DNA from: Bacteroidota bacterium
GTDB lineage: Bacteria; Bacteroidota; Bacteroidia; Bacteroidales; F082
Length of the DNA: 21,793 nucleotides
Direction: 5' to 3'
NCBI GenBank assembly: GCA_002686705.1
Contig: NYYH01000035.1
Coordinates: forward strand, 1 to 21,793
Numbering within the stretch: the stretch's first letter is position 1; every line of letters starts with the position of its first letter. This document shows positions 1 to 9,774 of this stretch, piece after piece. The notes under the pieces were generated by a model. That model did not search any database and was not told the origin of the DNA. It saw only the letters and a program-made list of their open reading frames with translations. The translations under genes and the position numbers were made by a program.

Positions 1-1
1 A

Positions 2-409
2 AAAACAAAAAAAACAAAAAGGATTAGTAAATATCTTAAAAGCAAAAAAGTATTGCCTGATTTGTTCATCTCGAGCTCAGCCGTAAGGGCTTTTGAAACA
101 GCAAGGTTGATTGCTAAAGGTATTGGTTATGAGACTGATGCCATTGATAATAGAAAAGAATTATATCATGCTGGAATAGATGAAATTTATGATGAACTAT
201 TTTCAATTGATAATTCTGTTAATTCGGTTATGATATTTGGTCATAATCCCACCTTCACATTTTTTGTCAATAATTTTGTAAGTCCCGAAATAGATAATCT
301 TCCTACATCTGGTGTTGTTGGTGTTGAATTTAAAGCCAATAGCTGGGAATCAATAGCAAATGCCAAATTTAAGGTTAATTTTGTTGTTTTTCCACGAATG
401 CTTAAATGA
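2..409 (+). CDS. sixA: SixA-like phosphohistidine phosphatase (5' end outside window)
   Basis: C-terminal part of a histidine-phosphatase-superfamily protein of the SixA type, which removes phosphate from phosphohistidine in signalling proteins. The frame is open to the left edge, so the N-terminal catalytic RHG motif lies outside the window; the first TTG at 53 is an internal Leu codon, not a start. Visible family signatures are LPDLFISSSAVRAFETA, where the family has its S(S/P)xxRAxxTA segment, and the second catalytic His in IFGHNPT. The stop overlaps the ppk1 start in an ATGA arrangement, which suggests translational coupling. The link to polyphosphate metabolism is inferred from this neighbour only. 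SixA is the best fit, but other small histidine phosphatases cannot be excluded without the N-terminus. Confidence 0.82.
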   Translation, partial: KTKKTKRISKYLKSKKVLPDLFISSSAVRAFETARLIAKGIGYETDAIDNRKELYHAGIDEIYDELFSIDNSVNSVMIFGHNPTFTFFVNNFVSPEIDNLPTSGVVGVEFKANSWESIANAKFKVNFVVFPRMLK

Positions 410-2469
410 TGGCAAGAACAAAGAGATTTATTAACCGAGAGATTTCTTGGCTGTATTTTAATGAACGTGTACTTCAGGAAGCAATGGATGAAAGTAATCC
501 AATTATTGAAAGACTGAAGTTTCTCGGAATATTTTCCAATAACAGAGATGAATATTTTCGAGTTCGCGTTGCTACTATAAAACGTATGGTTCAGATCGAG
601 AAAAAAAAGGAGGTTAAACCTGTTGAACCAGCCGAAAAAGTTCTTGCCGAAATACTTAGTACGGTTGAAGAACAAGAAAAAAGATTCACTAGTACTTTTG
701 CTGAAATACTTAAGGAACTGAAGAAACACAAAATAGTTTTCCTCAACGACACTCAGCTGAAAAAGAAACAGGGAGAGTTTGTCCAAAAGTTTTTTAAGAA
801 TGAAGTGGTTCCTAATCTTTTTCCAATAATGCTTAAAAGTTTGGAGAACCCAGATACGTTAAGTGATAATGCCATTTACCTTGCTGTGCATTTACAGGAT
901 TCGATGGAACAAAAAGACGATGACTATGCGTTGATTATGGTGCCAACTAATGTTATTTCCAGATTTTTGCTGATTCCTTCAAAAAGTAAAACGAATTATG
1001 TAATGATGCTTGACGATGTTATGCGGTATTGTATGAAGGAAATCTTCGCACCGTTTGGATTCGATACTTTTAGGTCATATACAATAAAATTTACCCGCGA
1101 TGCTGAACTTGATATTGATAATGATCTGGCAAAAAGTTTTATTGAACAGATAAACGATAGTGTTAAGAGACGAAAAAAAGGAGCACCTGTAAGATTTGTT
1201 TATGACAGGAATATACCCGAAGTTTTTCTTAAAAGATTACTTCGAAAGTTAAATCTAACAATTACAGATAATCTGAGGGGAGGAGGTAAATACCATAATT
1301 TTAAGGATTTCATGTCGTTCCCTAAAATAGGAACTCCAGAATTAATAAATCCGAGTTTCTCAACGTTATCTCATCCTGTACTAAGTAAAAGTATTAGTAT
1401 ACTTAAGGCTATTCGTGAGCAAGATATATTACTTCATTTTCCATATCAATCATTCCAATATATAGTCGACTTATTGAGAGAAGCTTCTATAGACCCAAAA
1501 GTTAGAGCAATAAAAATGACATTTTATCGAGCTGCTCGTGATTCTAACGTGATTAATGCTTTAATAAATGCCGCTCAAAATGGTAAGAATGTTACAGTTT
1601 TTCTTGAAATTCAGGCACGTTTTGACGAAGAAGCCAATATTCATTGGACTAGAAAGCTACGAGAGGAAGGCGTAAAAATAATTAAAACCCTGCCAGGATA
1701 TAAAGTTCACAGTAAATTGTTATTGATAAGAAGAAAAGAAGAAGGTCAGAATTTTTATTATGCTAATATTAGTACCGGTAATTATAATGAATCAACTGCT
1801 AAAGTATATGCTGATGATAGCCTTCTGACTGCTAATCAAAAAATAGCTAGGGAGGTAAATATGCTTTTCCACATATTTGAATCACCCTACAACCCTCCAA
1901 AATTTAAACATTTGATCATTGCACCTTATCAACTTAGGAATAGCTTTATTAAACTCCTTAATACTGAGATACGGAATGCAAAAGCTGGTAAGGATGCCTG
2001 GGCAATAATTAAACTTAATAACCTGGTTGATAAGAAAATAATAAACAAGATATATCAGGCATCAAACGCAGGTGTGAAAATTGATATAATTTGCAGAGGA
2101 ATTTGCGTATTAATACCTCACATTAAAGGACTTAGTGAAAATATAAATGTAATCAGTATCGTTGATAAGTTTCTGGAACACTCACGAATTCTGGTATTTG
2201 CTAATGGTGGTAATTCGAAATACTATATCTCGTCGGCCGATTGGATGATACGAAACTTTGATCATAGGTTTGAAACAGCGTGCCCGATTTACGATGAAGA
2301 TCTTCAAAATGAAATAATGGATATACTGAAAATACAGTTAAGCGATAATGTTAAGGCAAGGGTTGTAAATGAAAGTCCAATTAATAAATATGTAACTAAA
2401 GACAAAGCTAAGCCACTGAGATCACAAATAGAGACTTATTCTTATTTAAAAACGATCTCTAATTCATAG
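406..2469 (+). CDS. ppk1: Polyphosphate kinase 1
   Basis: Reversibly polymerises the gamma-phosphate of ATP into inorganic polyphosphate, working through a phosphohistidine enzyme. At 687 residues it has the usual PPK1 length. The N-domain begins with NREISWLYFNERVLQEA and holds SNNRDEYFRVR, with Asn45 at the ATP-contact position. The two conserved histidines fall at His435 (KVHSKLLLI) and His592 (FLEHSRILVF), the same numbers as in the E. coli enzyme, so the phospholipase-D-like C-terminal halves appear intact. Two consecutive ATG codons (406 and 409) could start it; the first overlaps the upstream sixA stop by 4 bases and the second by 1. The TPR gene follows 2 bases after the stop, so the three genes probably form one operon whose promoter is left of the window. 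Confidence 0.97.
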   Translation: MMARTKRFINREISWLYFNERVLQEAMDESNPIIERLKFLGIFSNNRDEYFRVRVATIKRMVQIEKKKEVKPVEPAEKVLAEILSTVEEQEKRFTSTFAEILKELKKHKIVFLNDTQLKKKQGEFVQKFFKNEVVPNLFPIMLKSLENPDTLSDNAIYLAVHLQDSMEQKDDDYALIMVPTNVISRFLLIPSKSKTNYVMMLDDVMRYCMKEIFAPFGFDTFRSYTIKFTRDAELDIDNDLAKSFIEQINDSVKRRKKGAPVRFVYDRNIPEVFLKRLLRKLNLTITDNLRGGGKYHNFKDFMSFPKIGTPELINPSFSTLSHPVLSKSISILKAIREQDILLHFPYQSFQYIVDLLREASIDPKVRAIKMTFYRAARDSNVINALINAAQNGKNVTVFLEIQARFDEEANIHWTRKLREEGVKIIKTLPGYKVHSKLLLIRRKEEGQNFYYANISTGNYNESTAKVYADDSLLTANQKIAREVNMLFHIFESPYNPPKFKHLIIAPYQLRNSFIKLLNTEIRNAKAGKDAWAIIKLNNLVDKKIINKIYQASNAGVKIDIICRGICVLIPHIKGLSENINVISIVDKFLEHSRILVFANGGNSKYYISSADWMIRNFDHRFETACPIYDEDLQNEIMDILKIQLSDNVKARVVNESPINKYVTKDKAKPLRSQIETYSYLKTISNS

Positions 2470-2471
2470 CC

Positions 2472-4472
2472 ATGTTCCACAATAAGTTTCTTTTTGTTGT
2501 AATACTCATGGCTTTCATTACCGCATCGTCTTTTTCTCAAATTAATTATCATCATTTCATTGGAAAGGGGCAGTCTGAACTTCAAAAACAAAAATATCTT
2601 GAAGCAATAAAAAGTTTCAATATTGCGATATCTTCAAAGCAAGATGGATTTGAGGCATTTTTTTTGCGAGGTATTGCAAAATTCAGTCTTGGAGACTACA
2701 GAGGAGCTGTGAACGATTTTACAAAAACCGTATCGTTTCATCCGCTTTACGCTCGTGCATATCAATATAGAGGTATTTCGTACGACAGGCAATTGGATTA
2801 TGCTCATGCTGTAAGAGATTTTAATAAAGCTCTGGAGATTGATCCATTTAATGCCGATTTTTTTCTGGCTCGTGGTGATACAAAAATGCATCTCCATGAT
2901 TTTACAGGTGCTATTGATGATTTTTCTTCTGCTATTAATCTGGAGAATAATGTTGCCTCAGCATGGCTTAATCGTGGTATTGCAAGGCATTTTCTTGATG
3001 ACGATACTGAGGCTCTCAAAGACATAGACAGAGCAATTTATCTTGATTATTTTAATGTTGAAGCTTGGGTAAAAAGAGGAATGATTAAATATGAGCTTGA
3101 TAGTATGGAATCTGCCCTTGCTGATTATGATCACGCCATTACATTAGATAACAGTAATCCGTACGTTTATTTTCAACGTGCATTAACGTATTTAAAGTTA
3201 GCTGATACAACTAATACTATTTCAAACTACTGGAAAGTGATCGATCTGGATCCTAATAATGCTTTAACGTATTATAATCTGGCAATTGTTTATGCATCTG
3301 GAAAAAATTATAGAGAAGCTGTTGATGCTTATAATGAGGTCACCAGGATTAATCCTTATAATGTATACACATATTTTAACAGAGGCAACTTGTATTATTT
3401 ACTCAAAGACTATTCTGCTGCCGAAACTGATTTTACAACTGCCATTGAAATATTTCCAGATTTTGCCGGTGCATATATAAATAGATCGGTAGTTAGAGAA
3501 GAATTGAATAATACTAAGGGAGCAAAAGATGACCAGAATCGAGCAATGGAAATAATTGATGCTGCAAATGGAGGCCATACAGATCGTAGGGTTCTTTATA
3601 GCAGATATGCTGATTCAGCATATTTTAACAGGATAATTGAATTTGAAGCAGACTTTGTAAATGGTAATATGGAAAAAGGAAGAGTGCAATTTAAACGCAT
3701 AAACATTATTCCAAAATCAAATTTCTTCCTGGTATATGCATTTGATCTTCCCGATTCTATTTATATGAAATATAAGCAGTATGAATATTTTGATGAAAAT
3801 ATTTCTGCATTCAATGCCGACAATAAATTGGGAATTAGGTTTGTTTTTACAACACGTGAGTGGCCAGTAACAAAAGAAAAAGCATTAACTGAATTACAGC
3901 GAATTGATAGTGCCATATTAATTGCTGGAGATACTGCTGGAGCTTATTTTTTGAAAGGCGTAATAAATAGCATGTTGCAAAATTATTATACAGCAATTAA
4001 TGCATACGATATTGCTCTAAGTTATGATTCAACGATTTCATATGCATTCTTAAATCGAGGAACTTTACGGTACGAAATGGATGAATTTATTTATTCAGAT
4101 AATCGATATACTAATTCAATAACTATTAGTAGAAATTCTATGTCAAATAAGCAAAAAGCCAATATTGAACCTCCTGATCATCAAGCTGTTCTAATCGATT
4201 TTGATAAGGTGATTTCGCTTAATTCAAGATTACCGTTTGTGTACTATAACAGGGCAAATGTAAAACTAAGTATTAAAAAATTCCACAGAGCAATTGATGA
4301 TTACTCTATGGCTATAAAATTACAACCTAATTTGGCAGAAGCTTATTATAATAGAGCCTTAACTCTTTTATATCTTGATGAAATTAAACTTGCTTGTAAA
4401 GATTTAAGTAAAGCAGGTGAGTTGGGCATTACTGAAGCCTATAATGTTATAAAGAGATATTGTAATAAATAA
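2472..4472 (+). CDS. Secreted TPR-repeat protein
   Basis: Protein of 666 residues with an N-terminal signal peptide: FLFVVILMAFITA is the hydrophobic core, and cleavage probably falls near SSFSQ. It has no lipobox Cys. About ten consecutive tetratricopeptide repeats cover roughly residues 27-362, with pattern elements such as AVRDFNKALEIDP and AIDDFSSAI. A stretch of about 120 residues without clear repeats follows (roughly 363-480), then one or two more repeats, a short linker, and two final repeats near the C-terminus ending in a Cys-rich tail common to Bacteroidota TPR proteins. It is probably a periplasmic or outer-membrane-associated scaffold. It starts 2 bases after ppk1, so it is probably co-transcribed, though no functional link to polyphosphate is visible. 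The partner and role are unknown. Confidence 0.9.
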   Translation: MFHNKFLFVVILMAFITASSFSQINYHHFIGKGQSELQKQKYLEAIKSFNIAISSKQDGFEAFFLRGIAKFSLGDYRGAVNDFTKTVSFHPLYARAYQYRGISYDRQLDYAHAVRDFNKALEIDPFNADFFLARGDTKMHLHDFTGAIDDFSSAINLENNVASAWLNRGIARHFLDDDTEALKDIDRAIYLDYFNVEAWVKRGMIKYELDSMESALADYDHAITLDNSNPYVYFQRALTYLKLADTTNTISNYWKVIDLDPNNALTYYNLAIVYASGKNYREAVDAYNEVTRINPYNVYTYFNRGNLYYLLKDYSAAETDFTTAIEIFPDFAGAYINRSVVREELNNTKGAKDDQNRAMEIIDAANGGHTDRRVLYSRYADSAYFNRIIEFEADFVNGNMEKGRVQFKRINIIPKSNFFLVYAFDLPDSIYMKYKQYEYFDENISAFNADNKLGIRFVFTTREWPVTKEKALTELQRIDSAILIAGDTAGAYFLKGVINSMLQNYYTAINAYDIALSYDSTISYAFLNRGTLRYEMDEFIYSDNRYTNSITISRNSMSNKQKANIEPPDHQAVLIDFDKVISLNSRLPFVYYNRANVKLSIKKFHRAIDDYSMAIKLQPNLAEAYYNRALTLLYLDEIKLACKDLSKAGELGITEAYNVIKRYCNK

Positions 4473-4488
4473 ATATGTGAAATGTATT

Positions 4489-4521
4489 TAAGTATGTGAA
4501 AAAATTCATTCTCAATACTTA
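4489..4521. terminator. Possible bidirectional terminator between convergent genes
   Basis: The 52-base gap between the plus-strand TPR gene and the minus-strand purA holds an imperfect inverted repeat. A 7-bp outer stem (TAAGTAT with ATACTTA) encloses a 5-bp inner stem (GTGAA with TTCAT, including a G-U pair), a one-sided bulge and an AAAA loop. It is AT-rich and followed on the plus strand only by a short T run (GTTTT), so it is a weak candidate. Confidence 0.3.
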
Positions 4522-4524
4522 GTT

Positions 4525-5841
<1,317 letters not shown>

Positions 5842-5875
5842 TCAAACTCTTATCATAAATATATCGATCAACATT

Positions 5876-5899
5876 AAAAAACCCTGAATGAACAGGGTT
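5876..5899 (-). terminator. Rho-independent terminator after fur
   Basis: A perfect 7-bp inverted repeat (AACCCTG, 6-base loop, CAGGGTT) at 5880-5899 runs into a T run on the minus strand (complement of A at 5876-5881). It sits 60 bases past the fur stop and 62 bases before purA, so it should end the fur transcript and uncouple it from purA. Confidence 0.82.
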
Positions 5900-5959
5900 A
5901 ATTATAGTGACAAAATTAATAAATTGTGATTGCAAGAAAAGAATAGTTTTCAAAAATTA

Positions 5960-6433
5960 CTAACTTTTCTTTTTATCGTCTTGTTTTTGGTTATCACATT
6001 TCCCATAGAATGTAAGAGAATGGTAAACAACCTCAACACCTAACGATTCTTCAACTGACTTTTGAATTTCCTGAATTCTGGGATCGCAAAATTCTAGTAC
6101 TTTACCGTTTGCAATACAAACAAAATGATCGTGCTGCTTAAATTTGAATGAACGTTCAAACTGTGCACAATTATTTCCAAATTGATGCTTGGTAACGAGA
6201 TTACAGTCAAGCAGAAGCTCAATAGTATTGTAAAGTGTGGCTCTGCTAACCCTATATTTATTATTCTTCATTCTAATATATAGGGTTTCGATATCAAAAT
6301 GTCCTTCGGTGGCATAAATTTCTTTTAATATTGTATAGCGTTCAGGTGTTTTTCTATGCCCCCTTGATTCCAAATGTTCTGTAAACAGCTTTTTTACAGC
6401 CTCGAATGTATCTTTCTTAGTACTTAATTTCAT
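5960..6433 (-). CDS. Fur-family transcriptional regulator
   Basis: Metal- or peroxide-responsive repressor of the Fur/PerR/Zur family, 157 residues. The winged-helix DNA-binding domain (about residues 10-85) has the Bacteroidales-type sequence [15 protein letters not shown], and the recognition helix region is [17 protein letters not shown]. The dimerisation domain keeps the regulatory metal ligands ([17 protein letters not shown]). The two structural zinc CxxC pairs are incomplete. The first reads C-I-A-N where the family has CxxC, and the second reads C-D-N-Q-K-Q, so each keeps only its first Cys. Whether it senses iron, zinc, manganese or peroxide cannot be told from sequence. It lies 69 bases downstream of the rsh gene on the same strand and ends at its own terminator. 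Confidence 0.92.
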   Translation of the reverse strand: MKLSTKKDTFEAVKKLFTEHLESRGHRKTPERYTILKEIYATEGHFDIETLYIRMKNNKYRVSRATLYNTIELLLDCNLVTKHQFGNNCAQFERSFKFKQHDHFVCIANGKVLEFCDPRIQEIQKSVEESLGVEVVYHSLTFYGKCDNQKQDDKKKS

Positions 6434-6502
6434 ACTATTGATATTTTGCCGTAAAATTAATAAATTTTCTCTATTTAGTATGAATATAAATAATTAAACT
6501 AA

Positions 6503-8737
6503 CTAAATTTTATCTAATCTTGTTACTTTTATTATTGATTTGATCTTTTTTAATCTTGTCATCAACATTTTGAAATTCTTAGTGCTTGATACATACAGTG
6601 TAATATCCATATTTACTAACCCTTCACTACTTTTTAGGTCAAACGATCGAATATTGATATTAAATTCTTCGGTTATGGGAGTTACTATTTCTTGAATTAA
6701 TCCAATATTATCAGTAGCTTTAATATTTATTCCTGCAAGAAATGTGATACCTGCTTTTTGTTTCCACTTTGCTTTTACAATATTCTTTCCATGTTGAGAC
6801 ATTAACCTAATACCAACGTCGCAGTCTGTAAGATGTATTTGGATTGGTTCATTAGGAAATATCAATCCCAGAACACTATCACCAGGTAAAGGATTGCAAC
6901 ACTCAGAAACCGTATACTCCAGAGTGTTGAAGTCGGAAATATATTTCTTCTCATCAATACTTTCAGGAGTTTTGGATTCTTCTTCATTATTTTCAGAAAC
7001 AGACACAACTTTTGGTTTTTTAAATGGCAGTTTAATATTCTTTATCCAGTTTAATCGACTTTCATGAGGCTGCATTATTTCCTTTATTTCTTTAAAGCCT
7101 ATCATGTCTTGTGCAATAAAGTAATAAAGATCAATGTGTCCTTTTATTTTACTGCCTGATAATAATAAATATATGTTGTGCTTGGTGTTTTCTATGTTTA
7201 GTTGTTTAAGATAACCATTAAGTTTCTCTTCTCCGATTTTCTTGAATTGTTTTCTTGTGTTTTTTATGGCGTTAGCAATCCGTGTTTTAGCACGAGCAGT
7301 AACAACATATTTGTACCAATCTTCAATTGGGGTTTGAATTTTGGATGTAATTATTTCAACCTGGTCACCAGACTGAATTTTATACCCTAAAGGTACAAGG
7401 CGATGGTTAATATTTGCTCCAATACATTGGTCTCCAATATCGGTATGGATTGTATATGCAAAGTCAAGTACAGTGGCTCCGGCTGGCATGTTTACCATTT
7501 CTCCGGCAGGAGTGAATACAAAAATCTCATCAGAGAAAAGATTTCTTTTAAAATCATGAATGAAATCGAAAGTATCTTCAGTATTCTCCTCAAGTAGTAA
7601 TTTAGTTTTATTTAACCAATTCTCGAGGCTGGTATCAATCTTCCCAAGATCTTTGTATTTCCAGTAGGCAGCATAACCCTTATTGGCAATCTCATCCATA
7701 CGCGTACTTTGGATATGTAAATCAATCCATTGCCCGGCAGGATTCATAATTGTGGTATGAATAGCTTCATAACCATTTGCTTTTGGAGTACTTATCCAGT
7801 CTCTTAAACGTTTACTGTTAGATCTGTACATTCCTGTGACTATTGAATAGGCTGACCAGCAAAGAAGTTTTTCGGTAGAAGGATCAGCTTCCAAAATTAT
7901 ATCAACTGAGAATGTGTTGTAAATATCTTTGAAGGAAACTTTCCGTTTGTTCATCTTTTGCCAAATAGAAAAAGCAGTTTTAACGTTTAGCTTTACTTCA
8001 AATTTGCAATTAAGTTTTTGTAACTCCTTCGTTATAGGTTTACTAAGATTGTTAAACTGCTGTTGCCTTTTTTTGTCCGACCTAGCTATTTTATCAATTA
8101 TTTCAGAATATATTTTAGGCTGCGAAAACTTGAAAGATAATTCTTCAAGTTCACTTTTTATTTTGTATAATCCTAAACGGTAGGCGAGTGGTGCATAGAT
8201 ATATTGAGTTTCGGATACAACTTTTAGCTGTTTATCTCGTGGCATACTTTCAAGTGTGCGCATGTTGTGAAGACGATCAGCAAGTTTTATAAGTATTACC
8301 CTTACATCATCCGAAAGCGTAAAAAGTATTTTTTTTATAGTTTCGGCTTGGGCAGTTGTCGATGAGTCTGATATTGAGTCTATCTTAGTAAGTCCGTTAA
8401 TAATATTGGCAACTTCAGATCCAAAAATACCTTCGATTTCCTCGAGGGTCATATCTGTATCTTCAATAGAATCATGTAGTAAAGCAGAAATTATTGAAGT
8501 TCGACCAAGCCCTATTTCTTCAGCTGCAACAATTGCAACAGATATGGGATGTAAAATAAACGGCTCACCCGATTTTCGGCGCATATTAATATGTGCATCA
8601 GCAGCAAGTCTGAACGCTTTACGAACTAGCCATTTGTCTTTAGTATTTTTACGTGTTTGCCATACTTCAATTAGTCGCTTATATTGTCGTAAAATTTCAA
8701 GCCGTTCTTGTTCGTATTTTTTTTTCGATTCAGACAT
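6503..8737 (-). CDS. Long RelA/SpoT homologue, probably hydrolase-only
   Basis: A 744-residue RSH protein of the stringent response, with full domain order: HD hydrolase, synthetase, TGS (about 404-466), a zinc-finger-like ECC segment (VSECCNPLPGDSVLG) and a C-terminal ACT domain (about 665-744). The hydrolase looks active: His63, HD at 88-89, ED at 92-93, and Asp154 in KLADRLHNMRT are all present. The synthetase looks inactive compared with the family motifs. The GRxK segment reads LNVK (Arg replaced by Asn251), YDLFAIR reads YNTFSVD (Asp to Asn274, Arg to Asp279), EVQIR reads DLHIQ (339-343), and AAHW reads AAYW. The inferred role is (p)ppGpp degradation, with synthesis by another enzyme elsewhere. 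A -7 promoter element lies 22 bases before the ATG. Confidence 0.93.
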   Translation of the reverse strand: MSESKKKYEQERLEILRQYKRLIEVWQTRKNTKDKWLVRKAFRLAADAHINMRRKSGEPFILHPISVAIVAAEEIGLGRTSIISALLHDSIEDTDMTLEEIEGIFGSEVANIINGLTKIDSISDSSTTAQAETIKKILFTLSDDVRVILIKLADRLHNMRTLESMPRDKQLKVVSETQYIYAPLAYRLGLYKIKSELEELSFKFSQPKIYSEIIDKIARSDKKRQQQFNNLSKPITKELQKLNCKFEVKLNVKTAFSIWQKMNKRKVSFKDIYNTFSVDIILEADPSTEKLLCWSAYSIVTGMYRSNSKRLRDWISTPKANGYEAIHTTIMNPAGQWIDLHIQSTRMDEIANKGYAAYWKYKDLGKIDTSLENWLNKTKLLLEENTEDTFDFIHDFKRNLFSDEIFVFTPAGEMVNMPAGATVLDFAYTIHTDIGDQCIGANINHRLVPLGYKIQSGDQVEIITSKIQTPIEDWYKYVVTARAKTRIANAIKNTRKQFKKIGEEKLNGYLKQLNIENTKHNIYLLLSGSKIKGHIDLYYFIAQDMIGFKEIKEIMQPHESRLNWIKNIKLPFKKPKVVSVSENNEEESKTPESIDEKKYISDFNTLEYTVSECCNPLPGDSVLGLIFPNEPIQIHLTDCDVGIRLMSQHGKNIVKAKWKQKAGITFLAGINIKATDNIGLIQEIVTPITEEFNINIRSFDLKSSEGLVNMDITLYVSSTKNFKMLMTRLKKIKSIIKVTRLDKI

Positions 8738-8759
8738 ATTATAATCGCAATATTCTACA

Positions 8760-8767
8760 CAAAAGTA
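8760..8767 (-). promoter_or_regulatory. Candidate -7 promoter element of the rsh gene
   Basis: TACTTTTG on the minus strand matches the Bacteroidota -7 consensus TAnnTTTG at every fixed position. It sits 22 bases before the rsh ATG, the spacing seen for several other genes here. No good -33 TTTG is visible, so this is a half-site call. Confidence 0.38.
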
Positions 8768-8841
8768 GATAATATATACGGATAATGGCTTGTTTGGTTT
8801 CGCAAGAAAAGTTTTATTTATAATTAGTTTCTGACTATTCC

Positions 8842-8872
8842 TTATTGTTCAAATACTATTATTTGACAATAA
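8842..8872. repeat. Imperfect 12-bp inverted repeat between sugar-kinase gene and rsh
   Basis: TTATTGT and CAAAT (left arm, with one bulged T) pair with ATTTG and ACAATAA (right arm) around a 6-base loop. It lies in the 185-base gap downstream of the BadF-family kinase and upstream of rsh, and no T run follows on either strand. It could be a transcript-end hairpin or a protein-binding palindrome. The rest of the gap shows nothing apart from the rsh -7 element. Confidence 0.45.
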
Positions 8873-8922
8873 ATTGATGACCTAATGTAAATGGATTTAA
8901 TCTTCAAGTAAATAATTGACAA

Positions 8923-9774
8923 TTAAGGACGCATCGAATTTATATGATAACTAACAAGGCCGTCTATAGGGTTTTGTAAAATTATACCTAGTTTAATACC
9001 GCTTTCGAAGCAAACATCCGATAGTATTTCCTTGAAATGATGAGCAATAGAACCTGTAAAGCACACTTTCAAATTTTGATAATTTTTATATGCTTTTAAC
9101 TGGTTTTCAATAAAATCAACGAATGATTGCTTTATGGTTTCTTGTATCCAACTGTTTCGAATATTTTTCTCGGCAAATTTGCTTACATCTGAAATAAATC
9201 GGTTTGGCTCTGCTTCATTATATACTCTACTGAGTACTTCGTCGAATGTTATATTGTAGTATTTGTAAAAATTATTAATTAAGTTATCAGGTGCTTTGTT
9301 TTCGAGTATTCCTTTTAATATCTTCATGCCAATGTAAGTGCCGCTTCCTTCATCTCCCAGCAAGTAACCAACCGAAGGAACATTATTGATTATTTTATTA
9401 CCATCCCAGTGGCAAGAGTTTGATCCTGTACCTAATATACATGCAATACCTTCCTTATTCTTTAATAATGCCAACGCAGCACCAAAAAGATCATGATTTA
9501 CTTCAACATATGAATTGGGAAATAATTGACACAGGGCATTTTTAACCAATGAACAGTTTTCATCAGAGGAACAACCAGAACCATAAAAGAAAATTTTGTC
9601 TACCTGATTGGTTACCAGCATCGGCAATAATTCTGATTTAATAGTTTTTAGTAAACTTTTGTTTTTAAAGTAATACGGGTTATATCCTTTAGTATGAACA
9701 GTTTGAATAACTTTTTCTCCATTGGTTAACACCCAGCTTGTTTTTGTAGAACCACTATCAGCTATTAGAATCAT
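8923..9774 (-). CDS. BadF/BadG/BcrA/BcrD-family ATPase, likely amino-sugar kinase
   Basis: A 283-residue member of the ASKHA fold family that includes N-acetylglucosamine and N-acetylmuramate kinases. Phosphate-1 motif DSGSTKTSWVL lies at residues 6-16, the phosphate-2 region ILGTGSNS at 113-120, and GYLLGDEGSG at 136-145. Asp95, in EVNHDLFGAA, is at the position of the family's catalytic base. It probably phosphorylates a cell-wall-derived amino sugar for recycling; the exact substrate is an inference from the family. The ATG overlaps the dgkA stop by 4 bases (ATGA), so the two are almost certainly translated from one message. Confidence 0.87.
   Translation of the reverse strand: MILIADSGSTKTSWVLTNGEKVIQTVHTKGYNPYYFKNKSLLKTIKSELLPMLVTNQVDKIFFYGSGCSSDENCSLVKNALCQLFPNSYVEVNHDLFGAALALLKNKEGIACILGTGSNSCHWDGNKIINNVPSVGYLLGDEGSGTYIGMKILKGILENKAPDNLINNFYKYYNITFDEVLSRVYNEAEPNRFISDVSKFAEKNIRNSWIQETIKQSFVDFIENQLKAYKNYQNLKVCFTGSIAHHFKEILSDVCFESGIKLGIILQNPIDGLVSYHINSMRP

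Noticed and set aside
241..786. A 181-codon minus-strand ORF opposite sixA/ppk1
   Set aside because: It lies wholly antisense to strongly conserved genes, is rich in Phe and Leu as expected from the reverse of Lys/Glu codons, and has no recognisable domain.
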